Of a DNA stretch of 63,893 nucleotides, positions 49,262 to 58,890 are shown one piece after another. Numbering within the stretch: the stretch's first letter is position 1; the number at the start of each line of letters is the position of its first letter. Origin of the DNA: Eubacterium sp. UBA3279 (GTDB taxonomy: Bacteria > Bacillota > Clostridia > Lachnospirales > Lachnospiraceae); the NCBI GenBank assembly GCA_002361775.1, contig DETV01000080.1:1-63893 (forward strand), written 5' to 3'. A program made the translations under genes and the position numbers. A model generated the notes under the pieces. It was not told the DNA's origin, made no database searches, and was given only the letters and a program-made list of their open reading frames with translations.

Positions 49262-51138
49262 TACAGAATAAAGAAGGATTGAATCAGACAAGGGAAGAAG
49301 CGAAAAAGCAGTTATCGTCTTATGACTGTCGGATTCTTGTCTGTTCGGGAACCGGATGTATCGCCACAGGTTCCGAAAAAATATACGATAAGTTTCTGGA
49401 AATCTGCAAAGATGCTCCCGGTGTGACACTGGAATTTGCTCCCCATGAGCAGGGAGAACATATGGGAGTGAAAAAGACAGGGTGTCAGGGAATCTGCGAA
49501 CTGGGACCTCTGGTGCGTATCCAGAAAGGCGAACAGGTAGTACAGTATACAAAAGTGGGATTGGATGACTGTGAAGAGATCTTCCAGAGAAGCGTGCTGG
49601 AGGATGATGTGGTGGAGCGGCTGCTGTATAAGCAAAAAGGCGTTCCCTATCAGAATCCGGAAGAAATCCCATTTATCGCAAAACAGACCCGATTAGTTCT
49701 GGAAAACTGCGGAAAGTTCGATGCGGAATCTCTGGATGAATACATAGCCAGCGGCGGTTTCCTGGCGCTGGAAAAAGCGCTTTTTGAGATGAGCGAAGAG
49801 GAAATTATAGAAGAAGTTGACCAGTCCGGCCTTCGGGGACGAGGCGGCGGAGGTTTCCCGGCAGGAAAAAAATGGAAACAGGTGGCCCGCCAGAAAGAAA
49901 AAGTCCGCTACGTGGTTTGTAACGGTGACGAGGGAGATCCGGGAGCATTTATGGATGGCTCGGTTATGGAGGGAGATCCTTACCGGCTGATCGAAGGTAT
50001 GATGATCGCCGCATATGCAGTAAAGGCGGCAGACGGCTATATTTATGTACGTGCAGAATACCCCATGTCCGTAAAACGGCTGCGGGGCGCCATAGCGGAA
50101 CTGGAAAAACGGGGACTGCTGGGAGAGCATATCCTGGGAACAGATTTCACCTTCCATCTTCATATCAACAGAGGGGCGGGAGCCTTCGTCTGCGGTGAAG
50201 GTTCGGCCCTTACCGCATCCATAGAAGGAAACAGGGGTATGCCAAGAGTAAAACCCCCCCGTACTGTAGAGAAAGGATTGTGGGAGAAACCTACCGTACT
50301 GAATAACGTGGAAACCTTTGCCAATGTTCCCGGTATTATCCTGAAGGGAGCAGAGTGGTACCGCAGTATTGGAACAGTGGGAAGTCCGGGAACGAAAACA
50401 TTTTCTCTGACGGGAGCTATTGAAAATACGGGATTGATTGAAGTTCCCATGGGAACCACACTGAGAGAAATCATTTTTGATATTGGAGGCGGTCTGAAAG
50501 GCGGCGGTAAGTTTAAAGCAGTACAGATCGGAGGTCCCTCCGGCGGCTGTCTGACGGAAGAACACCTGGATATCCCGCTGGATTTTGATTCTGTGAAAAA
50601 ATACGGGGCTATCGTAGGTTCCGGTGGACTGGTAGTTATGGATGAACATACCTGTATGGTGGAAGTTGCCCGTTTCTTTATGAGCTTTACCCAGAGAGAA
50701 TCCTGTGGAAAATGTGTTCCCTGCCGGGAAGGTACCAAGCGTATGCTGGAAATCCTGGAAAAAATCGTGGCAGGTAAAGGAGAATTGGAAGATCTTAACC
50801 GACTGCAGGAACTGGCAGAAATGGTAAAAAGTATGGCTCTGTGCGGTCTGGGCAAAAGCGCGCCCCTTCCTGTACTCAGTACCTTAAAATTGTTCCGGGA
50901 GGAATATGAAGAACATATTGTGGAACACAAGTGCCGGGCAAAAGTCTGCGAGGCTATGAAACGATATGTGATCAATCCGGAATTTTGTAAAGGATGTTCC
51001 AAATGTGCCAAAAACTGTCCGGTGGGAGCGATCACCGGAAAAATTAAAGAATGTTATCACATTGATCCGGCTGTCTGCATCCACTGCGGCGCTTGTAAAG
51101 ACAACTGTGCATTCAATGCGATTTACGTGGAATACTAG
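49258..51138 (+). CDS. Electron-bifurcating hydrogenase beta subunit (HydB/HndC, NuoF-like)
   Basis: 626 residues. Order: N-terminal thioredoxin-like [2Fe-2S] domain (CSGTGCIATGS, GCQGICELGP), NuoF core with FMN/NAD loops GRGGGGFPAGKKW near 195 and CNGDEGDPGAFMD, iron-sulfur motif CGKCVPCREGT near 483, and two C-terminal ferredoxin-type [4Fe-4S] motifs (CKGCSKCAKNCPVGA, CIHCGACKDNCAFNA). This is the bifurcating flavin subunit that splits electrons between NAD and ferredoxin. Length matches HydB. Confidence 0.96.
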   Translation: MIQNKEGLNQTREEAKKQLSSYDCRILVCSGTGCIATGSEKIYDKFLEICKDAPGVTLEFAPHEQGEHMGVKKTGCQGICELGPLVRIQKGEQVVQYTKVGLDDCEEIFQRSVLEDDVVERLLYKQKGVPYQNPEEIPFIAKQTRLVLENCGKFDAESLDEYIASGGFLALEKALFEMSEEEIIEEVDQSGLRGRGGGGFPAGKKWKQVARQKEKVRYVVCNGDEGDPGAFMDGSVMEGDPYRLIEGMMIAAYAVKAADGYIYVRAEYPMSVKRLRGAIAELEKRGLLGEHILGTDFTFHLHINRGAGAFVCGEGSALTASIEGNRGMPRVKPPRTVEKGLWEKPTVLNNVETFANVPGIILKGAEWYRSIGTVGSPGTKTFSLTGAIENTGLIEVPMGTTLREIIFDIGGGLKGGGKFKAVQIGGPSGGCLTEEHLDIPLDFDSVKKYGAIVGSGGLVVMDEHTCMVEVARFFMSFTQRESCGKCVPCREGTKRMLEILEKIVAGKGELEDLNRLQELAEMVKSMALCGLGKSAPLPVLSTLKLFREEYEEHIVEHKCRAKVCEAMKRYVINPEFCKGCSKCAKNCPVGAITGKIKECYHIDPAVCIHCGACKDNCAFNAIYVEY

Positions 51139-51149
51139 GAGGCGACGCT

Positions 51150-52838
51150 ATGGGTATAATGACAATAGACGGTAGAAAAGTAGAATTTACCGATGAAAAA
51201 AATGTATTATCCGTGATCCGGAAAGCGGGAATCAATATCCCCACTCTTTGTTATCACTCAGAAGTATCTACCTTTGGCGCCTGTCGCCTTTGTACCGTGG
51301 AGGATGACAGAGGAAGAACTTTTGCATCCTGCTCCGAGGAACCGAGAGACGGGATGGTAATCTATACCAATTCCGGTAAAGTAAAAAAATACAGAAAACT
51401 GATCGTGGAACTGCTTTTGGCGGCTCACTGCAGAGACTGTACCACCTGCGTAAAAAGCGGTGAGTGTAATCTTCAGCTTTTGGCTCATCGGCTGGGAGTT
51501 ATGAACGTCCGTTTTGAAAATACGAGAGAACCCCAGGAAATCGATGACAGTTCACCGGCAATCATCCGGGACCCCAACAAATGTATCCTTTGCGGCGACT
51601 GTGTGCGGGCCTGTGAAGAATTGCAGGGAATCGGCGCATTGGGCTTTGCCTTTAGGGGAACGGACGCCATGGTCATGCCAGCTTTTAATAAGAAAATTGC
51701 AGAGACAAATTGTGTGGGCTGCGGACAGTGCCGGGTATTCTGCCCCACAGGAGCCATCAGTATCCATACCAACATGGATGAGGTGTGGGATGCTCTGGCA
51801 GATCCGGAGGTGCGGGTAGTGGCTCAGGTGGCGCCGGCAGTGCGGGTGGCCGTGGGAGACTCCTACGGACTTACCAAAGGCCGCAGCGTTATGGGTAAAA
51901 TAGTAAACGTACTCCATCGGATGGGATTTGATGAAGTATATGACACCACCTTCAGCGCGGACCTTACCGTAATGGAAGAATCGGCAGAATTTTTAAATCG
52001 TCTGCAGACGGGAAGAAAACTTCCTCTGATGACCTCCTGCTGTCCCGCCTGGGTAAAATTCATCACCGACCAGTATCCGGAATATAAAGAAAACCTTTCC
52101 ACCTGCCGTTCTCCTCAGGGTATGATGTCAGCGGTAACAAAAGAATGGTATCGGGATCCGAAACACGCAGAAGGAAAACGGACAGTTATGGTATCCTTTA
52201 TGCCCTGTACGGCAAAGAAAATGGAAATCAAACGTCCTAACAGCTTCACCAAGGGAGAACAGGATACAGATTATGTGATCACAACCACGGAACTGATCCG
52301 GATGATAAACAATTCCGGTATAGATTTTGCGGCTCTGGAACCGGAAGCCAGTGACGTTCCCTTTGGATTTGGTTCCGGCGGCGGCGTGCTCTTTGGTGTG
52401 ACCGGAGGTGTGACGGAGGCAGTGCTTCGCCGACTGATCCCGGAACATGATAAGGCGGCTTTGGAAGCCATCGCAGAATGTGGTGTCCGGGGAGATGAAG
52501 CCATCAAAGAATTTACCATACACTATGGAGGACAGGATCTGAACGTATGCGTAGTCAGCGGCCTGGCCAATGCCAGAACGGTGATGGAACGGGTGAAAAA
52601 CGGAGAGGCAAATTACCATCTGATAGAGGTGATGGCCTGCCGTCGTGGCTGCATCATGGGCGGAGGACAGCCGCCGAGAGCGGGAGACCGGACGAAGGCA
52701 GCAAGGACCAGGGGTATCTACAGCGCAGATAATATGTCTATTATCAAAAAACCAGATGAAAATCCTATGGTACAGTCACTGTATGAGGGATTTTTGAAGG
52801 GAAAAACACACGAATTGTTACATAATGACGGATATTGA
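51150..52838 (+). CDS. [FeFe] hydrogenase catalytic subunit (HydA/HndD)
   Basis: 562 residues. N-terminal [2Fe-2S] ferredoxin domain (CYHSEVSTFGACRLCTVE), His-Cys [4Fe-4S] site (HCRDCTTCVKSGEC), two [4Fe-4S] motifs (CILCGDCVRACEE, CVGCGQCRVFCPTGA), and the H-cluster motifs TSCCPAW (near 295), MPCTAKK (near 351) and ACRRGCIMGGGQP (near 496). All ligands are present, so it should make or use H2. It lacks the extra C-terminal [2Fe-2S] domain of Thermotoga HydA and matches the HndD form. Confidence 0.97.
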   Translation: MGIMTIDGRKVEFTDEKNVLSVIRKAGINIPTLCYHSEVSTFGACRLCTVEDDRGRTFASCSEEPRDGMVIYTNSGKVKKYRKLIVELLLAAHCRDCTTCVKSGECNLQLLAHRLGVMNVRFENTREPQEIDDSSPAIIRDPNKCILCGDCVRACEELQGIGALGFAFRGTDAMVMPAFNKKIAETNCVGCGQCRVFCPTGAISIHTNMDEVWDALADPEVRVVAQVAPAVRVAVGDSYGLTKGRSVMGKIVNVLHRMGFDEVYDTTFSADLTVMEESAEFLNRLQTGRKLPLMTSCCPAWVKFITDQYPEYKENLSTCRSPQGMMSAVTKEWYRDPKHAEGKRTVMVSFMPCTAKKMEIKRPNSFTKGEQDTDYVITTTELIRMINNSGIDFAALEPEASDVPFGFGSGGGVLFGVTGGVTEAVLRRLIPEHDKAALEAIAECGVRGDEAIKEFTIHYGGQDLNVCVVSGLANARTVMERVKNGEANYHLIEVMACRRGCIMGGGQPPRAGDRTKAARTRGIYSADNMSIIKKPDENPMVQSLYEGFLKGKTHELLHNDGY

Positions 52839-52910
52839 TGTGTGGTATAAAATTTCTATTCCTCAAAGATAAACATACTTTATAAATACAATAAATACCA
52901 TTAATTATGC

Positions 52911-52958
52911 GAAAAAACGAACAACTTCATCCAATTGGAGGAGATTGTTCGTTTTTTC
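52911..52958. terminator. Hydrogenase operon terminator
   Basis: GAAAAAACGAACAA and TTGTTCGTTTTTTC are perfect 14-bp arms around a 20-base loop. The A and T runs make it usable in both directions. Confidence 0.92.
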
Positions 52959-53001
52959 ATCCCATTGTGTAAAAGGGTTTGCAGTATCATGTTTTTGTCT
53001 C

Positions 53002-53030
53002 TTGCAACTCCTGTTTTACTCATGTAAAAT
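53002..53030 (+). promoter_or_regulatory. ABC-F gene promoter
   Basis: TTGCAA, 17 bases, TAAAAT. AAAGGAG and ATG follow 34 bases later; no leader peptide or attenuator of the kind seen before antibiotic-resistance ABC-F genes is present. Confidence 0.6.
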
Positions 53031-53063
53031 GGATAAGGATATAGAACATAAAGGAGAAAAATT

Positions 53064-54617
53064 ATGAGTATTTTGAACGTAGAACACCTTTCCCACGGAT
53101 TTGGAGACAGAGCTATTTTTCAGGATGTGTCTTTTCGTCTTTTAAAAGGAGAACATATTGGTCTTGTAGGGGCAAATGGAGAAGGAAAATCCACGTTTTT
53201 TAAAATTGTTACAGATCAGATGATGCCGGATGAAGGAAAGATAGAATGGGCTAAAAATGTCCGGGTGGGATATCTGGATCAGCATGCGGTATTGGAAAAG
53301 GGTATGACTATTCGGGATGTGTTATCTTCAGCATTTTCCTGGCTTTTTGAAATGGAAGAGAAGATGAATCAGATTTGTGACAGTATGGGAGAAGCTTCCC
53401 CGGAAGAAATGGAAGTGATGATGGAAGAACTGGGAACGATTCAGGATCTTCTGACTATGCATGATTTTTACATTATAGATTCTAAAGTAGAAGAAGTGGC
53501 AAGGGCTTTGGGGTTGTTGGAATTAGGTTTGGATAGCGATGTTACAGAATTATCCGGAGGTCAGAGAACGAAGATACTGTTAGGAAAGTTACTTTTGGAA
53601 AAACCAGATATTCTTCTTCTGGACGAGCCGACGAACTATCTGGATGAACAGCATATTTTATGGCTGAAAAGATATCTTCAGGAGTATGAAAATGCCTTTG
53701 TTCTGATCTCCCATGATATTCCGTTTTTAAACAGTGTAGTCAATCTTATTTATCATATGGAAAATCAGAAACTGGATCGGTATGTGGGAGATTATGAGCA
53801 TTTTCAGCAGGTGTATGAAGTAAAAAAAGCACAGTTGGAGGCAGCGTATAAACGGCAGCAACAGGAAATCAGTGAATTGAAAGATTTTGTAGCAAGAAAT
53901 AAAGCCCGAGTATCTACCAGAAATATGGCTATGTCCCGACAGAAAAAGCTGGATAAAATGGAGAAAATAGAATTGATGCAGGAAAGACCGAAGCCTCAGT
54001 TCTTATTCCGGGAGGCAAGGACAGCGGGAAAACAACTGTTTTGTACCAAAGATCTGGTGATCGGGTATGATGAGCCTCTGTCTGTGCCATTGAATCTGGA
54101 AATGGAGAGAGGGGAAAAAGTGGTGCTTACCGGCGCCAACGGAATAGGAAAAACAACATTGTTGAAGAGTGTTTTGGGATTGATCAGACCGTTGGAAGGT
54201 TATGCGCAATTGGGAGATTATCTCTATATCGGCTACTTTGAGCAGGAATCTTCTTACGATAACACAAAAACATGTATAGAAGAAATCTGGGAGGAGTTCC
54301 CTTCCTATACTCAGTATGAGGTGCGTTCTGCTCTGGCAAAATGCGGACTTACCACAAAGCATATTGAGAGTCAGGTTCGGGTGTTAAGCGGCGGTGAGCA
54401 GGCGAAAGTCCGGTTGTGTAAATTGATTAATCGGGAAACGAATCTCCTGGTGTTAGATGAGCCTACTAACCATCTGGATGTGGATGCAAAAGACGAGTTG
54501 AAGCGGGCGCTGAAAGCATATAAAGGAAGTATTTTGATGGTTTGTCATGAACCGGAATTTTATGAAGATATTGCCACCAGTGTGTGGGACTGCTCTCAGT
54601 GGAGTACGAAACGATAA
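53064..54617 (+). CDS. ABC-F family ATPase
   Basis: 517 residues with two ABC domains and no membrane spans. First Walker A GANGEGKST (about 36-44), signature ELSGGQRTK and LLLDEPTNYLD; linker of about 80 residues with ARNKARVSTRNMAMSRQKK; second Walker A GANGIGKTT, signature LSGGEQAKV and LVLDEPTNHLD. ABC-F proteins bind the ribosomal E site and relieve stalls or, in some cases, antibiotics. The sequence resembles the YbiT/YdiF housekeeping type more than resistance types, but this is a judgement by eye. Confidence 0.93.
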   Translation: MSILNVEHLSHGFGDRAIFQDVSFRLLKGEHIGLVGANGEGKSTFFKIVTDQMMPDEGKIEWAKNVRVGYLDQHAVLEKGMTIRDVLSSAFSWLFEMEEKMNQICDSMGEASPEEMEVMMEELGTIQDLLTMHDFYIIDSKVEEVARALGLLELGLDSDVTELSGGQRTKILLGKLLLEKPDILLLDEPTNYLDEQHILWLKRYLQEYENAFVLISHDIPFLNSVVNLIYHMENQKLDRYVGDYEHFQQVYEVKKAQLEAAYKRQQQEISELKDFVARNKARVSTRNMAMSRQKKLDKMEKIELMQERPKPQFLFREARTAGKQLFCTKDLVIGYDEPLSVPLNLEMERGEKVVLTGANGIGKTTLLKSVLGLIRPLEGYAQLGDYLYIGYFEQESSYDNTKTCIEEIWEEFPSYTQYEVRSALAKCGLTTKHIESQVRVLSGGEQAKVRLCKLINRETNLLVLDEPTNHLDVDAKDELKRALKAYKGSILMVCHEPEFYEDIATSVWDCSQWSTKR

Positions 54618-54672
54618 AGCGATATATTGCAGTCAAAAAACAGAATGAAACATAGACAGGGAGGGGAAACGT

Positions 54673-55623
54673 ATGGAACATACGAGAGACTGGATTCGGG
54701 CAGTGAGAGAAAATATGGGAAAAGTGTTGGTGGGTAAGGAGCAGGTGATTGATCTGGTACTTACGGCGTTGGCAGCAGGAGGTCATGTGCTGTTGGAAGA
54801 CGTACCGGGAACGGGAAAAACCATGTTGGCCAAATCGCTTGCCAGGTCCCTGGACACATCTTTTGGGAGAATCCAGTTTACCCCGGATTTACTTCCTTCC
54901 GATATAACCGGAATGAATTATTTTAACCAGAAACAGGGAGAGTTTGTATTTCGTCAGGGACCGGTTTTTGCAAATATTATTCTGGCAGATGAGATCAACA
55001 GGGCAACGCCGAGAACACAGGCCAGTTTACTGGAATGTATGGAAGAACGACAGGTGACGGTGGACGGAGTGACAAGAAAGCTTTCGGAACCATTTTTTGT
55101 TATTGCCACGCAGAATCCGTTGGAAACCACAGGAACTTTCCCCCTTCCGGAAGCACAATTAGACCGATTTTTTATGAAATTATCCATGGGTCTTCCAAGC
55201 CAACAGGAGGAACTGGACATTTTGAACCGGTTTTTGAAGGGACAGCCTTATGAAGAATTGGAAACGGTATGTACCGGGGAGGAAGTATGTAAAACACGGG
55301 AAGAAATTAAAAAAGTTTATGTGCATCCCCAGCTTCTGGAATATATAACAGGACTGGTGCAGGCCACGAGAAAGAGCAGAGAAATTATCTCAGGAGTAAG
55401 TCCCAGAGGAACTTTGGCGCTGCTTCACGGCTGTCAGGCGTATGCATGGATTCAGGGAAGAACATATGTAGTTCCGGAGGATATTCAGGCGGTGGCAGTG
55501 CCTGTGATGGCACATCGACTGGTTCTGTCCCGGGGATACGGAAGTACTGTTTCAGGGGAAGAACAGATCAGAGCTATTCTGGAACAGGTTAAAGTTCCCA
55601 CAGAAGAATGGGAGAGAAGATAA
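54673..55623 (+). CDS. MoxR-family AAA+ ATPase
   Basis: 316 residues. Walker A in EDVPGTGKTMLAKS (about 41-54), Walker B in ILADEINRATPRTQASLLEC and the sensor region IATQNPLETTGTFPLPEAQL DRF are all standard MoxR. These ATPases act as chaperones that mature partner proteins, commonly the DUF58 protein encoded next. The next gene begins directly after its stop, so coupling is certain. GGGAGGGGAAACGT precedes ATG. Confidence 0.95.
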   Translation: MEHTRDWIRAVRENMGKVLVGKEQVIDLVLTALAAGGHVLLEDVPGTGKTMLAKSLARSLDTSFGRIQFTPDLLPSDITGMNYFNQKQGEFVFRQGPVFANIILADEINRATPRTQASLLECMEERQVTVDGVTRKLSEPFFVIATQNPLETTGTFPLPEAQLDRFFMKLSMGLPSQQEELDILNRFLKGQPYEELETVCTGEEVCKTREEIKKVYVHPQLLEYITGLVQATRKSREIISGVSPRGTLALLHGCQAYAWIQGRTYVVPEDIQAVAVPVMAHRLVLSRGYGSTVSGEEQIRAILEQVKVPTEEWERR

Positions 55624-56748
55624 ATGATCATTGTGGTAATTTTGATCGGAGCATTTTTTATTGATTTCATTCTTAATCGGGCATACGGAAAATTTTGGGA
55701 CAGTTTGCTGGATGCAAAGGTGGAATTTCAAAAGGAACCTGTCACAGAAGGTCAGAAAGCATTTCTGACAGAGACAATTACGAATCAGAAATGGTTGTTT
55801 TTGCCAATTTTGCAGGTAGGGTTTCAGATTCATAAAAATCTTTGGTTTGGTGACGGAGAAAATACCAGCGTATCGGACCAGTGTTATAAAAGAGATATAT
55901 TTTCAGTGGGCAGTTATCAGAAAATCACCAGAAAAATTCCTTTTCGATGTACCAGGAGGGGATATTATGAGGTGGAAAGTGTGGAACTGGTCACTCGAAG
56001 TCCTCTGATGACAAAAAAATATTATGGAACATTGAAACAACACAGTTCGTTTTATGTATATCCTTCCGGAATCGGTGAAAAAGAATTGGAAATACCATTT
56101 CAGAAGGTTATGGGGTCGGTACTTTCCAGAAAAAATTTGTATGAAGATCCCTTTGAGTTTAGGGGAATCCGGGAATATCTTCCCACAGATCCCATGAGTC
56201 GTATCAATTGGAAAGCTTCTGCCCGTACAGATCAGTGGATGGTAAATCTGTTTGATTCCACAGCAGCCCAGGAGGTTTTGATTTTTCTGGATGTGGATGA
56301 TGAAACTATATGGAAATATGATGAAATTCATGAAGAAGGTATTCGTCTGGCTGCTTCTCTGGCATTTTTATGTATACAAAGAGGTATTTTTGTGGGGATA
56401 CGTACGAATGGTCATGATCTGAAAACAAAAGAATTATTTTCCAGAGAGCCGGGTGCAGGAAAACAACAGATCCGATATATCAATGAAGGTCTGGCGCGGT
56501 TGGATCTTTTGCAGAAGGCAGAACCCATGGAATTTCTTTTGGATCGGGAAAGAGAGAAAAGGGAAGTTTCTTCCCGCACCTATCTGATGATTTCAAAAAA
56601 TCAGAAAGAAAATTGTTATGAAAGTTTTCTGAAGCTTTTACAACAGGGGGCAGGAGGAATATGGATATCCACCCTGTATAAGGAAATGGAACTGCAGCTT
56701 AGGCAGACTCCGGATTGTCCAATTATCCGATGGGAGGTAAGAAAATGA
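55624..56748 (+). CDS. DUF58 domain protein
   Basis: 374 residues. One N-terminal hydrophobic segment (IIVVILIGAFFIDFILN), a beta-rich part (RCTRRGYYEVESVELVTRSP) and then the DUF58 core with GIREYLPTDPMSRINWKASA RTDQ followed by a vWA-like region (VLIFLDVDDETIW). DUF58 proteins are partners of MoxR ATPases and are often tied to envelope or secreted-protein assembly. The start lies immediately after moxR and the end overlaps the next gene by 4 bases (ATGA). Confidence 0.92.
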   Translation: MIIVVILIGAFFIDFILNRAYGKFWDSLLDAKVEFQKEPVTEGQKAFLTETITNQKWLFLPILQVGFQIHKNLWFGDGENTSVSDQCYKRDIFSVGSYQKITRKIPFRCTRRGYYEVESVELVTRSPLMTKKYYGTLKQHSSFYVYPSGIGEKELEIPFQKVMGSVLSRKNLYEDPFEFRGIREYLPTDPMSRINWKASARTDQWMVNLFDSTAAQEVLIFLDVDDETIWKYDEIHEEGIRLAASLAFLCIQRGIFVGIRTNGHDLKTKELFSREPGAGKQQIRYINEGLARLDLLQKAEPMEFLLDREREKREVSSRTYLMISKNQKENCYESFLKLLQQGAGGIWISTLYKEMELQLRQTPDCPIIRWEVRK

Positions 56749-57956
56749 AAAAGGGAACCAGGACTTTGGAAATTATCCACAGTTTTTTGCTGTTGAGTAT
56801 GTTGTATGATCTGATCATACAAATGGTAAAACCGGGAAATCCTCAGATGATTTATAAAAATATTTTGTTACTTCCCGTGGCGGCAGCGCTGTCGGTGGCC
56901 TGTGAGCGGGTGAAAAATTTCTGGCAGTTTCTGTTTATTTCTCTGTTAACTGTTCTGGGAGTATATTATGGAGGAGGGCGGGAAATCTATCTGCCGCTTT
57001 GTGGAATATTTGCTGCAGCTTCTTATTTTCATGCAAGAGCCAAAAAAGAAAAATGCTGGCTTGAGGCCCCTGCTTATCCCTGGCTGCTGGGTTATCTGGT
57101 TTTATATATAGTGGGAGATTATCTGAAAAATGATTACATGAAAATATATCTTTCTGTGAAGGCAGCAATATATTTTCTGATTTATAATTTTCATACCAAT
57201 CTTGTGGCACTGAATCAATTTGTAAGTACTCATAAGAATCTGGAACGTCTTCCTGTAAAAAGGCTGGGAAAAATTAATCAGGGAATGATGTGGATATTTA
57301 ACGGAACTATAGCGGCGGCTATGGTGGCAGCGCCTTTTTTGGGAATCGATGGAATGATCAGAAAAATAGGTTCCAGCCTGAAAACTCTTTTTTTATGGAT
57401 TCTTCAGTTTTTGTTCAGAAATGGCGGAGGACAGGAAGAAGCAGAGATGATGGAACAGGGCGGAGCAGTGATGCTTCCTCCGGTGCAGCAAGGAGAAACT
57501 CCTCTTCTGGTAGAAATTATTTATCGGATTTTTAATGTACTGGGATGGATTTTGGGTGTGGGACTTATTTTATTGCTGCTGTGGATACTCGTGAAACGTC
57601 TTTATTTTTTATATCAGAATTTTAACGTGAGAACAGAAGAAAATGGAGACAGAGTAGAACGGTTGACGATTCCTTTTGTATCAGAAAAAAAGAAAAAACT
57701 TTCCCGGGAAAGTAAAGAACATTTATTTTGGGATACATCGCCGGATGCGCGGATACGTAAGCATTACAAAAAAAGGGTAAAACAGGCATGGGGAGAAGAA
57801 ATTCCTTACTGGTATACTCCCAGCCAATTGGAAGAAGAACTTACTATGGAAGAGGAAGAAAGAGAACGATTTCATGTATTATATGAAAAAGCCCGCTATG
57901 GAAAAAAGGAATGCAGTCGAAACGAGTTGGAAGAAATGCTGAAAATAAAAGGATAA
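56745..57956 (+). CDS. Membrane protein of the MoxR-DUF58 operon
   Basis: 403 residues; ATG 56745 overlaps the DUF58 stop and has GGGAGG upstream. Several membrane spans occupy the first 160 residues, two more lie near 190-215 and 265-300 (ILGVGLILLLLWILVKRLYF), and a charged cytoplasmic tail of about 100 residues ends with HYKKRVKQAWGEEIPYWYTP SQLEE and YEKARYGKKECSRNELEEML, which resembles the DUF4129-type tail found on third members of MoxR-DUF58 operons. The transglutaminase domain often present there is missing. Function unknown. Confidence 0.85.
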   Translation: MKKGTRTLEIIHSFLLLSMLYDLIIQMVKPGNPQMIYKNILLLPVAAALSVACERVKNFWQFLFISLLTVLGVYYGGGREIYLPLCGIFAAASYFHARAKKEKCWLEAPAYPWLLGYLVLYIVGDYLKNDYMKIYLSVKAAIYFLIYNFHTNLVALNQFVSTHKNLERLPVKRLGKINQGMMWIFNGTIAAAMVAAPFLGIDGMIRKIGSSLKTLFLWILQFLFRNGGGQEEAEMMEQGGAVMLPPVQQGETPLLVEIIYRIFNVLGWILGVGLILLLLWILVKRLYFLYQNFNVRTEENGDRVERLTIPFVSEKKKKLSRESKEHLFWDTSPDARIRKHYKKRVKQAWGEEIPYWYTPSQLEEELTMEEEERERFHVLYEKARYGKKECSRNELEEMLKIKG

Positions 57957-58044
57957 GAGTGGAAATTCTTTAGGGAAAATGTTATAATAAATCTAAATAT
58001 TCAGCAGAGAATGTGCGGCAAATATAAAAAAAGGAGGGGAGCGT

Positions 58045-58779
58045 ATGATGGAGAAAAAGATTGAGAGTTTAAAGCGTATTCTTGAGGAGAGCAGTTACAC
58101 GGTTGCGATCTGTGGTTCCGGTATGATGGAAGAAGGCGGTTATCTCGGAGTAAAGTTTCAGGAAAGGGCGTATGATATTGAAGAAAAGTACGGCGTTTCA
58201 CCGGAAGATCTGTTTAGCAGCAGTTACTTTAATACCAGACCGGAACAATTTTTCCGTTTTTACAAAAATGAAATGCTGCATCATATGCCGGAAAAAACAG
58301 AATCCTGGGATGCTCTGGCTGCCATGCAGAATGCGGGGAAATTACAGTGTGTGATAACGGCAAATATTTTTTCCATGGGAAAAAAGGTGAACCTGCAGAA
58401 TTTTATAGAACTTCATGGAAGCGTGTACAATAATAAATGCTCTCGCTGTGGAAGACTTTATCCCATGGAATATGTAAGAGATTCCAAAGGGATTCCGGTA
58501 TGTGAATCCTGTAATGGAATGATTCGCCCCCAGATTACTCTGTTTGGAGAGATGGTGGACAGTCGATTGATTACCCAGGTGACAGATGAGGTTGAAAAAG
58601 CAGATACATTATTGCTTTTGGGAACTGCAATCAACTCCGAAGTATTTGGTCAGTATGTCCGTTATTTTAACGGCAGGAAACTGGTGGTTATTCATCAGAG
58701 AGATCATCATGAAGATCACAAAGCAGATTTATCCATTATTGAACAACCGAAAAATATATTGCCACTATTAGGATATTAG
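58045..58779 (+). CDS. Sirtuin-like (Sir2) protein with altered catalytic motifs
   Basis: 244 residues; AAAGGAGGGGAG precedes ATG. The Sir2 outline is present: an N-terminal Rossmann start, the HG catalytic His (IELHGSVYNNKC, His124), a zinc site C132xxC135 and C153xxC156, and the later LLLLGTAINSEVFGQY and NGRKLVVIHQ. The NAD-binding GAGxS is GSGMMEE (24-30), and TQNID is TANIFSMGK (105-113), so the Gln and the Asp are lost while the Asn remains. It may bind NAD or ADP-ribose without normal deacetylase activity, as seen in some divergent sirtuins. It is monocistronic. Confidence 0.88.
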   Translation: MMEKKIESLKRILEESSYTVAICGSGMMEEGGYLGVKFQERAYDIEEKYGVSPEDLFSSSYFNTRPEQFFRFYKNEMLHHMPEKTESWDALAAMQNAGKLQCVITANIFSMGKKVNLQNFIELHGSVYNNKCSRCGRLYPMEYVRDSKGIPVCESCNGMIRPQITLFGEMVDSRLITQVTDEVEKADTLLLLGTAINSEVFGQYVRYFNGRKLVVIHQRDHHEDHKADLSIIEQPKNILPLLGY

Positions 58780-58807
58780 GTTTTGTTTTTCCTGATTTGT
58801 GAAGTAT

Positions 58808-58866
58808 AAAACAGAGCTGTTTCCAGAGAAACGTGAATGTGTGACTTTGGAAACAGCTCTGTTTTT
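58808..58866 (+). terminator. Terminator between the sirtuin-like gene and queA
   Basis: AAAACAGAGCTGTTTCCA and TGGAAACAGCTCTGTTTT are perfect arms around a loop of about 22 bases, with T run; A run upstream could serve the convergent queA. Confidence 0.92.
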
Positions 58867-58890
58867 ATGTTATTCTTTAAAATTATTTGC

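Noticed and set aside
53064..54617. ABC-F gene as an antibiotic-resistance determinant
   Set aside because: No leader peptide or attenuator precedes it, and the linker looks like the housekeeping type; resistance cannot be claimed.
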